Source of the DNA: Paenibacillus sp. FSL H7-0331
Lineage (GTDB): Bacteria > Bacillota > Bacilli > Paenibacillales > NBRC-103111
Assembly: GCF_001956045.1 (NCBI RefSeq)
Contig: NZ_MRTH01000001.1
Location: forward strand, 124,001-188,000
Length of the DNA: 64,000 bases
Direction of reading: 5' to 3'
In this document: positions 1 through 8,496 of the stretch, piece by piece
Position numbering within the stretch: the first letter of the stretch is position 1
Layout of the letters: every line of letters begins with the position of its first letter
Position numbers and translations under genes: made by a program
The notes under the pieces: model-generated
What the model saw: the letters and a program-made list of their open reading frames with translations, nothing else
The model's database searches: none
Told to the model about the DNA's origin: nothing

Positions 1-127
1 CAGTAAGCACCTCTGAACCCTATATAGGCTTGCGCTAGCTGTTTGCCGCTTCACCGAGTGTCTGTCACGGTTATAGTGTAGTTTATGTAAGATCGGATAG
101 AGTGTGACAAATGCCCAGATCGTTTTG
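1..127. other. Short stretch downstream of murG, possible start of next dcw gene
   Basis: No complete gene is visible. On the minus strand an AGGG at 21-18 lies seven bases before a GTG at 10-8 that would read Met-Leu-Thr. This could be the first codons of the next cluster gene (murB or divIB would be usual here). Only three codons fall inside the window, so this is a guess. Confidence 0.2.
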
Positions 128-1210
128 TCAATCTGTAGCATGAGCGGCCTTCTTGATGAGTTTAATAATAGCGTCGGTCCCATTAATATGCTTCGCTTCT
201 TTAGCTTTTTCTACATATTTCTCTTGATTTAAATGGAGAAGCTCAATACTCTGGATTAATGTATCAGCGGTTAATTGCTCTTCAAACAAAATTTCACCGT
301 ACCCCATAGATTGAAACGAGCCTGCATTTAAAATTTGATCTCCCCGGCTTGCTTGCTTTGTCAATGGGATGAGCAGCATCGGTTTTTCCAATGCCAAAAA
401 TTCAAATATGGAGGTAGCTCCTGCCCGGGATACGACCAGATTCGTCATGGCGAGCACATCTGGCAGATCCTCATTCAGATATTCAAACTGCCTGTAGCCT
501 CTTCTGCCTTGGAAAGCCTCATCCACATGGCCTTTACCGCACAGATGAACGATCTGATAGCTCTGAAGCAGCACATCCAGTGCAGCTCGAACAACACTAT
601 TGATTCTCTGAGCTCCCAGACTTCCTCCCATGACAAGAAGAATCGGTTTTAGCTGATGAAAGTCGCACAGCTGCAGGCCCTTCATCGCATTGCCAAGTAA
701 AATATGCTCACGAATCGGTAAGCCCGTACAAATCGCTTTGTTCCCTTTAATATGCTTGAGAGACTCTGGAAACGTCACACATACCTGATCAGCAAAAGGC
801 AGCGAAATTTTGTTGGCAAGACCGGGTGTCATATCTGATTCATGAATAATAATAGGAATCCGGTTCAGCTTACTGGCCAATATGACAGGAACGGAAACGA
901 ACCCACCCTTGGAGAAAACAACGTCAGGTTTCAACTTTCGTAAAAGCCTATAAGCTTGACCAACCCCACGAATAACATTAAACGGGTCCTTCATATTTTT
1001 GAAATCAAAATATCTGCGCAGCTTGCCGGATGCAATCGGATGAAAAGGGATTCCCTCTTGACCGATAATTTCCCGCTCAATTCCCTGCTGCGAGCCGATA
1101 TATTGAATATCCCAGCCCTGCAGCTTCAGCTTCGCGATAATAGCCAAATTGGGCGTCACATGGCCAGCTGAACCGCCTCCGGTGAATACAATTTTCTTCA
1201 TAGCTTTCAC
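128..1210 (-). CDS. murG: UDP-N-acetylglucosamine--lipid I GlcNAc transferase MurG
   Basis: MurG transfers GlcNAc from UDP-GlcNAc to lipid I to make lipid II on the inner face of the membrane, the last cytoplasmic step of peptidoglycan precursor synthesis. The 360-residue length is normal. The N-terminal glycine-rich loop [14 protein letters not shown] (about residues 11-24) and the C-terminal donor-binding segment with [11 protein letters not shown] (about residues 261-271) are the family hallmarks of this GT-B fold enzyme. It follows spoVE directly, with the stop codon of spoVE at 1211, so both belong to the dcw transcription unit. The first ATG (1210) and a second at residue 4 both fit; the second is close to the usual MurG N-terminus. 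Confidence 0.97.
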   Translation of the reverse strand: MKAMKKIVFTGGGSAGHVTPNLAIIAKLKLQGWDIQYIGSQQGIEREIIGQEGIPFHPIASGKLRRYFDFKNMKDPFNVIRGVGQAYRLLRKLKPDVVFSKGGFVSVPVILASKLNRIPIIIHESDMTPGLANKISLPFADQVCVTFPESLKHIKGNKAICTGLPIREHILLGNAMKGLQLCDFHQLKPILLVMGGSLGAQRINSVVRAALDVLLQSYQIVHLCGKGHVDEAFQGRRGYRQFEYLNEDLPDVLAMTNLVVSRAGATSIFEFLALEKPMLLIPLTKQASRGDQILNAGSFQSMGYGEILFEEQLTADTLIQSIELLHLNQEKYVEKAKEAKHINGTDAIIKLIKKAAHATD

Positions 1211-2308
1211 TCACCTCGCATAGCGGGAAATATTAAGTAAGATACCAATGGAGGTCAGCATCAGTGTCAAGGATGAGCCTCCGGCGCTGATCAACGGCAA
1301 GGTAATACCAGTTACCGGAAACATCCCGATCACAACGCCAATATTGATGATCACCTGGATAGCAATCATTCCGACGATGCCCGTTGCAAGCAGGCTTCCA
1401 AACATGTCTGGAGCCGTAATCGCAGTACGCATTCCACGCCACAGAAGCAGCAAAAACAAGATCAGCACACAACCGCCACCTATGAAACCAAGCTCCTCAG
1501 CAATAATTGAGAAAATAAAATCGGTTTGCGGCTCCGGCAAGTAACTATATTTTTGCCTACTCATGCCAAGTCCGAGTCCTACAAAGCCTCCAGGCCCTAT
1601 AGCATATAAGGATTGAATCGCCTGATATCCTGCCCCAAGCGGATCCGCCCACGGATCCAGAAATGCTGTAATCCGCTGCAAGCGGTAAGGAGCAGCGATA
1701 ATAAGTCCAACGAAGCCAACAAGCCCAGCCATGCCCAAGTAGGACAAATGCAGCAATCGGGCACCTGACGCATAAATAATGAGCAGCGCTGCACCCATCA
1801 GCACGACTCCGGTTCCAAGATCCGGCTGCAGCATAATAAGCCCAAACGCCAAACCGACCAAGCCTAGTGGGGGCAAAAGTCCTTCCGTGAACAAGGCAAT
1901 CTTATTTTGCCGATCGGTCAACAGCTTGGACAAGAATAAAATCATACCCATTTTCATAAACTCAGATGGCTGAATACCAAAGGAGCCAATCCCCAGCCAG
2001 CTTCGCGCGCCTCCCCGAACAACACCTACACCGGGTATTAATACCGCAGCCAGCATCACAAAGCACATGATCAGAATCAAACGGGCATGCTTTTTCCACA
2101 GTCCATAATCAACGTTCATCGTGAACAACATCGCCACAACACCGAGAACAGCGAACAAGAGCTGCCTTTTTAAATAATAGTACCAGTCACCGAATTCATG
2201 AAATGCCAGCACAGCGCTGGCACTGTAAACCATTACCACGCCAATTGTCAATAGAATCAACGTGCACATAAGCATTAGCATATCCGGAGCAGACCGCGAT
2301 TTCACCAT
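1211..2308 (-). CDS. spoVE: SEDS-family peptidoglycan glycosyltransferase SpoVE/FtsW
   Basis: This is a polytopic membrane protein of about ten hydrophobic segments and 365 residues, the size of SpoVE. SEDS proteins (FtsW, RodA, SpoVE) polymerise lipid II with a partner class B penicillin-binding protein. Family motifs are visible: GVGVVRGGARSWLGIG followed by IQPSEFMK, then LPEPQTDFIFSIIAEELG and a C-terminal TLPLISAGGSS. I chose the ATG at 2308 because AGAGGTGG lies five bases before it; a GTG three codons upstream would overlap that site. Its position between murD and murG is that of spoVE in Bacillus. Sequence alone does not say whether it serves division (FtsW role), spore cortex (SpoVE role) or both. 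Confidence 0.93.
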   Translation of the reverse strand: MVKSRSAPDMLMLMCTLILLTIGVVMVYSASAVLAFHEFGDWYYYLKRQLLFAVLGVVAMLFTMNVDYGLWKKHARLILIMCFVMLAAVLIPGVGVVRGGARSWLGIGSFGIQPSEFMKMGMILFLSKLLTDRQNKIALFTEGLLPPLGLVGLAFGLIMLQPDLGTGVVLMGAALLIIYASGARLLHLSYLGMAGLVGFVGLIIAAPYRLQRITAFLDPWADPLGAGYQAIQSLYAIGPGGFVGLGLGMSRQKYSYLPEPQTDFIFSIIAEELGFIGGGCVLILFLLLLWRGMRTAITAPDMFGSLLATGIVGMIAIQVIINIGVVIGMFPVTGITLPLISAGGSSLTLMLTSIGILLNISRYAR

Positions 2309-2363
2309 AAGTGCCACCTCTTACCCAGTAAAATGGTAGGGTAGGCTTGTATACCACCCTACT

Positions 2364-3812
2364 TTACAGGGTATGCACAGACTGCTTAAACATGCTTCCT
2401 CGCTCTTCATAGGAAGTAAACATATCCCAACTGGCGCATGCGGGTGATAGCAGCACAACATCTCCTGGCTTCGCCATGGCTGCTGCCTCGCGTACGGCTT
2501 CCGCAATAGCATCCTTCGCTTGCTTGCCAGTATCGACTATTTTGATCCGACTCATGCCTGCCAGCTTGGCAATTTCCACAATTTTATACTTCGTCTCTCC
2601 AATTGCGACTAATCCCTTTACCCGCTCCTGGAAAATCTGAAACAGTTCCATATAATCAGAGCCCCGATCCAACCCACCAGCTATTAGAATGACGTCCTGT
2701 TCAAAGGACTCAATGGTCCGGATCGTAGCTGTAGAATTCGTTGCCTTCGAATTGTTATAAAAAAGCACCTCATTGTGCGTTGCCACATGCTCCAGACGAT
2801 GCTCTACGCCACGGAAATTTCTAAGCTCTTCTGCAATGACAGCAAACGGTACATCGAGTGTCAATGCTGCACATGCGGCAGCAAGAGCATTTTCCACATT
2901 AAAGCTGCCCGGAATGCCGATGTCCTTCACCGCAATGATCGGATGAACGATTCCATTACGATCACGATAAACAATATGCTTGTCCTCTGACCCCTTCGAT
3001 TCATTGTGCAGATTCGTTACTTCTTGCTCAACCGCACCGTGTGCCTGTACATAGACACCATAATCCAGCTTCTCTGTCATGGAAAAGAGCAGCACCGATG
3101 CTTTCACCTCAGAAGCCAAACGGCGGCAAATCGGATCATCCCAATTCAATATGGCTGTATCCTCTGCAGTCTGATTAGCGAAAAGCTTGGCTTTGGATGC
3201 GATATAATCTTCCATCGAGCCATGATAGTCAAGGTGCGTTTCGTATACATTTAATAAACAAGCGATCTTCGGATGAAAATCCTGTGTACCCTTTAGCTGA
3301 AAGCTGCTTAGCTCTACGACCATATGGTTATCCGGCTCTGCCTCAAGTGCGGCTTCAGTCAAAGCACGCCCAATATTGCCTGCTACAATCGGCTTTAAGC
3401 CCGCTTTCTCCAGCATAAGGCCGATCCATGTCGTAGTCGTCGTTTTACCGTTAGAGCCTGTTATGCAGATCATAGGTGCCGTACATACCTGGTAAGCAAC
3501 CTCAACCTCTGTAACAACCTCAATTCCAAGCTGTTCAGCCTTTTTCATTGGTTCTATCGTATAGGGAATGCCCGGATTTTTGACAATCAGTCTCACATCC
3601 TTATGGATCAAGGACTCGGGATGACCTCCGCAAATAACAGAAATACCCAGAGCCGTTAATTCATCGGCCTCAGGGCACTGGTCACGCTCTTTTTTATCAT
3701 TGACAGTCACAATAGCTCCAAGCTCATGAAACAGCTTGGCAACAGCTACGCCGCTAAGCGCCAAGCCAAGAATTACTACCTGCTGATTACGATATGCCTG
3801 CGGATGCTTCAT
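2364..3812 (-). CDS. murD: UDP-N-acetylmuramoyl-L-alanine--D-glutamate ligase MurD
   Basis: MurD is an ATP-dependent cytoplasmic ligase that adds D-glutamate to UDP-MurNAc-L-Ala. The 482 residues carry an N-terminal Rossmann-like UDP-binding segment (VVILGLALSGVAVAKL), the Mur ligase ATP-binding loop ITGSNGKTTTTTWIG near residue 118, and the C-terminal domain ending in LLSPACASWDMFTSYEERG, which is typical of MurD. Three bases separate its start from the mraY stop, indicating cotranscription in the dcw cluster. Confidence 0.97.
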   Translation of the reverse strand: MKHPQAYRNQQVVILGLALSGVAVAKLFHELGAIVTVNDKKERDQCPEADELTALGISVICGGHPESLIHKDVRLIVKNPGIPYTIEPMKKAEQLGIEVVTEVEVAYQVCTAPMICITGSNGKTTTTTWIGLMLEKAGLKPIVAGNIGRALTEAALEAEPDNHMVVELSSFQLKGTQDFHPKIACLLNVYETHLDYHGSMEDYIASKAKLFANQTAEDTAILNWDDPICRRLASEVKASVLLFSMTEKLDYGVYVQAHGAVEQEVTNLHNESKGSEDKHIVYRDRNGIVHPIIAVKDIGIPGSFNVENALAAACAALTLDVPFAVIAEELRNFRGVEHRLEHVATHNEVLFYNNSKATNSTATIRTIESFEQDVILIAGGLDRGSDYMELFQIFQERVKGLVAIGETKYKIVEIAKLAGMSRIKIVDTGKQAKDAIAEAVREAAAMAKPGDVVLLSPACASWDMFTSYEERGSMFKQSVHTL

Positions 3813-3815
3813 TTG

Positions 3816-4784
3816 CTATAACACCTCATTTATATAAAGTCCAATTGCTGCCAATACAATGCCAACTGTCCAAAATGTAACGACTACCCGCCACTCTGAC
3901 CAGCCAACCAATTCAAAATGGTGATGGATCGGACTCATTTTGAATACGCGTTTTCCCCTTGTTTTAAAGGAAACGACTTGAATAATAACGGACAGCACCT
4001 CGACTACGAATACGCCGCCGACCACTATTAACAAAATCTCCGATTTCGTCAGCACTGCCACAAGCGCTAATCCACCTCCGATACCCAGTGACCCGGAATC
4101 CCCCATGAACACTTTCGCAGGATGTGTATTAAATACAAGGAAGCCTAGTACCGCTCCAACCATTGCAGCGCAAAAAATCGCCACATCCGGCAGTGTACTG
4201 TTCATGGCTATAATGGCATAAGCACCAAATGCCACTGCACTGGTTCCTGCAAGCAGCCCGTCAAGACCGTCGGTGAAATTCACCGCATTGGATGTTCCAA
4301 GCATCATCACTGCCACGAATGGGAAGTAGAGCCAGCCCATTGAGATTGTATAATGAAGAAATGGAATTCGAACATCCGTGCTGAACCCCAGCTTGTAGAG
4401 CAGGATACAGACAATTACAGATACAATCAATTGTCCAAGCAGCTTTTGTCTGGCAGTGAGTCCCAACGAACGTTTCAAAATAATTTTTATATAATCGTCC
4501 ATAAATCCAACCAATCCATACCCTAACGTGGCGACCAGCAGGATGACCATCTCCGTGCTAGTGTCAGCAAAACGCAATACCGCTAACGAGAGCGCCAGCA
4601 AAATAATAATGCCGCCCATTGTCGGTGTTCCGGCTTTTTTCAGATGTCCCTGAGGACCATCTGTCCGAATTTGCTGACCGAATTTCAGCCTCTTTAATAA
4701 AGGTATGCATAATGGCCCCAAAATGACGGCAAGTAAAAAAGATGCCCCCAATGTAATCATGACCACGTTAAAATCCACAACCAT
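3816..4784 (-). CDS. mraY: Phospho-N-acetylmuramoyl-pentapeptide transferase MraY
   Basis: MraY attaches phospho-MurNAc-pentapeptide to undecaprenyl phosphate, forming lipid I. The frame stays open upstream to 4925, but the upstream residues come from repeat DNA. The ATG at 4784 has a clear GGGAAGGAG five or so bases before it and gives the family N-terminus MVVDFNVVMITLG and a 322-residue protein, the usual length. About ten membrane segments are visible, with the catalytic and binding motifs GFMDDYIKI, NFTDGLDGL, FMGDSGSLGIGG and the histidine-rich MSPIHHHFE. Its ribosome binding site sits at the edge of a block of repeats that fills the 722 bp to murF. Confidence 0.96.
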   Translation of the reverse strand: MVVDFNVVMITLGASFLLAVILGPLCIPLLKRLKFGQQIRTDGPQGHLKKAGTPTMGGIIILLALSLAVLRFADTSTEMVILLVATLGYGLVGFMDDYIKIILKRSLGLTARQKLLGQLIVSVIVCILLYKLGFSTDVRIPFLHYTISMGWLYFPFVAVMMLGTSNAVNFTDGLDGLLAGTSAVAFGAYAIIAMNSTLPDVAIFCAAMVGAVLGFLVFNTHPAKVFMGDSGSLGIGGGLALVAVLTKSEILLIVVGGVFVVEVLSVIIQVVSFKTRGKRVFKMSPIHHHFELVGWSEWRVVVTFWTVGIVLAAIGLYINEVL

Positions 4785-4794
4785 TACTCCTTCC

Positions 4795-4840
4795 CACCCT
4801 CCGAGTGGAGGGCTCCATAGGGCCTTGCCCTCTGGACACC
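4795..4840 (+). repeat. Short copy of the GGAGGG/GCCCTCTGGAC repeat
   Basis: This 46 bp stretch matches, with gaps, the arms of the larger inverted element at 4952-5009 and 5472-5530. Shared blocks are ACCCTCC, GGAGGGCTCCA, AGGGC and GCCCTCTGGAC. It lies just upstream of the mraY ribosome binding site in the same orientation as the 4952 copy. Confidence 0.7.
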
Positions 4841-4862
4841 TTTTTTCATATAAACTAGATAA

Positions 4863-4925
4863 CATAGAGCTGTCGCTCTTTGAACTCACTGCTTCATTGC
4901 ATAGAGCTGCGCTCTTTGGACTCAC
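4863..4925. repeat. Two tandem copies of a 26-27 bp hairpin repeat
   Basis: Copies at 4863-4889 and 4900-4925 share CATAGAGCTG, GCTCTTTG and ACTCAC. Each contains an AGAGC/GCTCT stem. They lie between two copies of the GGAGGG repeat upstream of mraY. No coding function is evident. Confidence 0.7.
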
Positions 4926-4951
4926 ATTTTTTGCTGCCGCAAAGGGGGATT

Positions 4952-5530
4952 ACCCTCCCAAACCCTCCCTATAAGGAGGGCTCCAAAGGGCGCTGCCCTC
5001 TGGACTCCCTTGCCGTATGAAGACTGCTCTGTTCTCGGGCCGCTTTGTTCCTATGGAACACGCTTGACTTGGGAGTTGGATTTACGATATTGGCAGACTT
5101 TACTTTATTCGGATCGCTTTCGTCCCTTCGGGACACGCTTAACTATTGGAGTTAACCTTGTTCAGAAAGCTCTTAGCTGTGAGTATCATTGTTCATATGC
5201 GCCTTTAGAAGATTACTATGTTTATTAACCAATGTAAAGCGTATTCCGTAGAAACGAAAGTCTCTACACCTATCTAATGAACGTGAAGTAGTTTTAACCC
5301 CTTTTAATGTGTGATCGACCCCTACTCTCCAACCCAAGCGTGTCCCGCAGGGACGAAAAGCGCTCCGAGAACACCGATGTCTCTGTTTCATCGCACCCCT
5401 ATCTCCCATCCCAAGCGTGTCCCGCAGGGACGAAAGCGCCCCGAGAACACAACAGTTCGCGTACCAACCAGGGGAGTCCAGAGGGCCAAGCCCTTTGGGG
5501 CCCTCCCTACAAGGGAGGGTTTGGGAGGGT
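4952..5530. repeat. 579 bp element with nested inverted repeats between murF and mraY
   Basis: The outer arms 4952-5009 and 5472-5530 are inverted copies with only a few mismatches; shared blocks include ACCCTCCCAAACCCTCCC, CCAAAGGGC and GCCCTCTGGACTCCC. Inside are four copies of a second hairpin unit: 5031-5072 and 5114-5143 in one orientation, 5332-5373 and 5409-5450 in the other. Their core is AGCGTGTCCC, a three-base loop, then GGGACGAAAGCG, usually followed by CCGAGAACA. The whole therefore has rough two-fold symmetry. It encodes no transposase and looks like a non-autonomous repeat or remnant. The right arm overlaps the murF 3' end. The 300-plus bases between the genes hold nothing else that I can recognise. 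Confidence 0.85.
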
Positions 5531-6925
5531 TAAATAATCCACGATTTGTTCCAGCTTCATTCCCCTAGACCCTTTTACAAGCACGACATCGTTCGGTGTG
5601 GCGTAGTTTGCAATTGCATGTGCGAGCTGGCTTTTATCGTCAAAATGCGTTACACCTTCGGGGTTATAGACACGGGCAGCTTGCTCCGCTACATGCTTGG
5701 TCAATGTCCCATACGTAAAAACACGATCTATTTTGTTGGGGTCAAGCATTTGACCTATTTCCCGATGAAATTCAACCTCTCGTTCACCAAGCTCCAACAT
5801 GTCGCCCAAGACAACGATTTTATGAGTGTAGCCCTGAAGCTCTTGTAGTAAATGAAGAGCCGCCTTCATCGAAGACGGACTTGCATTATAAGCATCATTC
5901 AAAACTGTCAGTCCTAACGGAGTTTTCGTAAGCTCGATACGCATTCCCGTCATTACGCTTGCTCGCAAGCCTTCGGCAATAACAGCATGCGGAATATCAA
6001 AGTACATACCGACCGCTAGCGCAGCAAGTGCATTTACCACATTATGCGAGCCAAGCACGGGAATGTAAAAATCGATGTCTAATCCGCTAATCTGAAAGTG
6101 AGTTCCAGTCGCATCCATGAGGACACGCTCAGGTGTAAAATCATTTTCTGGCCGAGTTCCGAAGGTGACTGTGTTGAAATCTAATCCTTGCTCCGTGCCA
6201 CGATGCTGCGCCCATTCTGGTAAAACCGCTTCGATCAGCGGATCATCACCGTTATATATCAACGTGCCCCCTGTCTGCAAGCCTGCTACGATTTCCGTCT
6301 TTGCTCTCGCGATTTCTTCTCGAGTACCCAGTTGCAGCAGATGAGCTTCGCCGATGTTTGTAATAATAGCAATTTCCGGTTCGGCAAGCTCAGACAAGAA
6401 CTGGATTTCACCACGATTACTCATCCCCATTTCGAGTACAACGATTTCGGTATCCTCCTCTAACTGAAGAAGAGTGAAGGGTAACCCGATATGATTGTTA
6501 TAATTACCAATCGTTTTGTGCACCTTATACGTAGTCGCCAAAACGGATGCCGTCATATCCTTTGTCGTTGTCTTTCCATTGCTTCCAGTAATCCCCACGA
6601 TTCGCACATTCAACTGCGAGAGATAGGATTTTGCCAGTGTTTGCAGAGCTGCCAATGTATCGTCAACAAAAATTAATGGAACGCCAACTGGAGGATGCTC
6701 GTGATCATTTTGCCATAACGATGCAACCGCCCCTTGGCTCATAGCCTCTTCAACAAATCGATGTCCATCGAAAGACTCACCTATTAAAGGCACATAGAGA
6801 TTACCCAACTGAATGGTGCGGGTATCTTTGGAAACCCCGCTAATCTGCATATCAATTATGCTGATGTCGCTGCTAGCAATACCTTCACACATCGCTGCGA
6901 TCTGGGAGTAAGTACGTTTAATCAT
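5507..6925 (-). CDS. murF: UDP-N-acetylmuramoyl-tripeptide--D-alanyl-D-alanine ligase MurF
   Basis: MurF adds the D-Ala-D-Ala dipeptide to UDP-MurNAc-tripeptide in the cytoplasm, using ATP. The 472 residues show the three Mur ligase domains: an N-terminal uridine-binding part, the central ATP loop GITGSNGKTTTKDMTA (about residue 112) and the C-terminal domain with LNDAYNASPSSMKAAL and VLGDMLELG. The start overlaps the murE 3' end by 8 bp, suggesting translational coupling. The last residues (TLPNPPL) and the stop codon are encoded by the right arm of the neighbouring repeat element, so the extreme C-terminus is probably not ancestral. The catalytic parts are intact. Confidence 0.97.
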   Translation of the reverse strand: MIKRTYSQIAAMCEGIASSDISIIDMQISGVSKDTRTIQLGNLYVPLIGESFDGHRFVEEAMSQGAVASLWQNDHEHPPVGVPLIFVDDTLAALQTLAKSYLSQLNVRIVGITGSNGKTTTKDMTASVLATTYKVHKTIGNYNNHIGLPFTLLQLEEDTEIVVLEMGMSNRGEIQFLSELAEPEIAIITNIGEAHLLQLGTREEIARAKTEIVAGLQTGGTLIYNGDDPLIEAVLPEWAQHRGTEQGLDFNTVTFGTRPENDFTPERVLMDATGTHFQISGLDIDFYIPVLGSHNVVNALAALAVGMYFDIPHAVIAEGLRASVMTGMRIELTKTPLGLTVLNDAYNASPSSMKAALHLLQELQGYTHKIVVLGDMLELGEREVEFHREIGQMLDPNKIDRVFTYGTLTKHVAEQAARVYNPEGVTHFDDKSQLAHAIANYATPNDVVLVKGSRGMKLEQIVDYLTLPNPPL

Positions 6926-8411
6926 GGCTTCTTCCCCTTATCGCTTCTTTGGCAACCAGGCGATCATCAAAATCATGCTTGATCCCGTTAATATCCTGAT
7001 AGGTTTCATGACCCTTGCCCGCTATCAATACAACATCTCCTGGAACAGCGTTGGCAATCGCAAGATCAATAGCAGCTCTGCGGTCAGCTATAAGCTGATA
7101 GCGTTCGCCTGGAAAATCAACTTCCAGAAGCCCTGGTACAATATCTAGCAAAATACTTTGCGGATCTTCCTTACGCGGGTTATCAGAGGTCACATATAAA
7201 TAATCACTGTACCGGGCAGCAACTTTGCCCATAACAGGTCGTTTAAGGCGATCCCGATCACCGCCACAGCCGAAGACGCAATGAATCTGACCTTCTACAA
7301 ATTGGGAGATGGTAGATAGTGCATTTTCCAAACCATCCGGTGTATGGGCGTAATCAACAAGAACCAGAAAGTCCTGCCCCTCATCCACAACTTCCATCCG
7401 CCCTTCAACAACAGCAATCGATTCCAGACTCTGCTTGATAGCTTCCAGTGAAATACCTTCTAGCAGTGCTGCTGTTATAGCAGCCAAACAATTATACACA
7501 TTGAATTCACCAACAAGTGGAGTATGCAAATCAACGGTTCCAAGAAATGTCGTACAGCGGAAACGAGTCCCTTTGGAAGTGATTTCAATGGCATCAGCCC
7601 GTACATCCGCGTTCTGCTTGATCCCATAGGTTATGATTTGTGCAGCAGTCAGCTTGATGAAATCCTCACTTGCCGAATCATCGGCGTTAAGCACCGCGTA
7701 ACGCTGCTCTTCCGGAGCCGCCGAAAACGCATTGCCAAGTCCCGAGAATAACAACCCCTTTGATGCCTTGTAGCTTTCCATGGATCCGTGATAGTCCAGA
7801 TGATCCTGGGTTAAGTTCGTGAATATCGCAGTTCGAAAGCTGGTGCCCTTCACCCTTCCCAAATCAAGACCCTGGGAAGTTACCTCCATGATGCAGAACT
7901 CGGTATCCACTGCCTGCATCTCAGCCATAATACGCTGCAGATTCAAGGACTCCTGTGTATTCGTTCCATTATTGGGTATCGTCCTGTCACCTATTTTTAC
8001 TTCAATGTTGCTCATGAGTCCAGTCGAATGTCCTTGACTGCTCAAGATTTTTTCCAACAGGTAGGTAGTCGTGGTTTTACCATTCGTGCCTGTTATACCG
8101 ATGACTTTCATATTGCGGCTTGGATATCCATAATAATGATTGGCGATTAATGCCATGGCGTAACGTGAATCCTTAACAATCAGCTTAGGGATATCGACAT
8201 CGACATCATGCTCAACAACCAAAGCAACCGCTCCTTGCTGAGCGGCCTTGGCTGCAAAAAGATGTCCATCATCAACTAAACCTCGAATGCAGAAAAATAA
8301 ATCACCCGGCTGTACCCGCCGGGAATCCATTTGTAAGCCGCTGAATACCGTTTCTTCATCACCGTCAATACGGCTAACCGCAAGCTGCGAAGCCAGTTCG
8401 TTCAGCTGCAT
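6918..8411 (-). CDS. murE: UDP-N-acetylmuramoyl-L-alanyl-D-glutamate--2,6-diaminopimelate ligase MurE
   Basis: MurE adds the third residue of the stem peptide. The 497-residue protein has the ATP loop GITGTNGKTTTTYLLE (about residue 106) and HLDYHGSMESYKASK. The motif DNPRKEDP in the C-terminal domain is the one associated with meso-diaminopimelate rather than lysine as substrate, in line with dapB elsewhere in the window. It overlaps murF by 8 bp. An 85 bp gap separates it from spoVD upstream. Confidence 0.97.
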   Translation of the reverse strand: MQLNELASQLAVSRIDGDEETVFSGLQMDSRRVQPGDLFFCIRGLVDDGHLFAAKAAQQGAVALVVEHDVDVDIPKLIVKDSRYAMALIANHYYGYPSRNMKVIGITGTNGKTTTTYLLEKILSSQGHSTGLMSNIEVKIGDRTIPNNGTNTQESLNLQRIMAEMQAVDTEFCIMEVTSQGLDLGRVKGTSFRTAIFTNLTQDHLDYHGSMESYKASKGLLFSGLGNAFSAAPEEQRYAVLNADDSASEDFIKLTAAQIITYGIKQNADVRADAIEITSKGTRFRCTTFLGTVDLHTPLVGEFNVYNCLAAITAALLEGISLEAIKQSLESIAVVEGRMEVVDEGQDFLVLVDYAHTPDGLENALSTISQFVEGQIHCVFGCGGDRDRLKRPVMGKVAARYSDYLYVTSDNPRKEDPQSILLDIVPGLLEVDFPGERYQLIADRRAAIDLAIANAVPGDVVLIAGKGHETYQDINGIKHDFDDRLVAKEAIRGRSHD

Positions 8412-8496
8412 GAGCTTCCCTCCATTTTTTACACATGGTATCTATTATGGACAAAAAAAGTGCTGCTGAAAAGCCTCTTTTTTAAATTGTCGTTAT

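Noticed and set aside
4785..4925. Long N-terminal form of MraY
   Set aside because: The extra 47 residues come from repeats; the internal ATG at 4784 has a strong ribosome binding site and the normal family start.
5307..5568. Plus-strand frames of 76 and 85 codons in the murF-mraY gap
   Set aside because: They consist of repeat units read in different frames and run into murF antisense; no family features.
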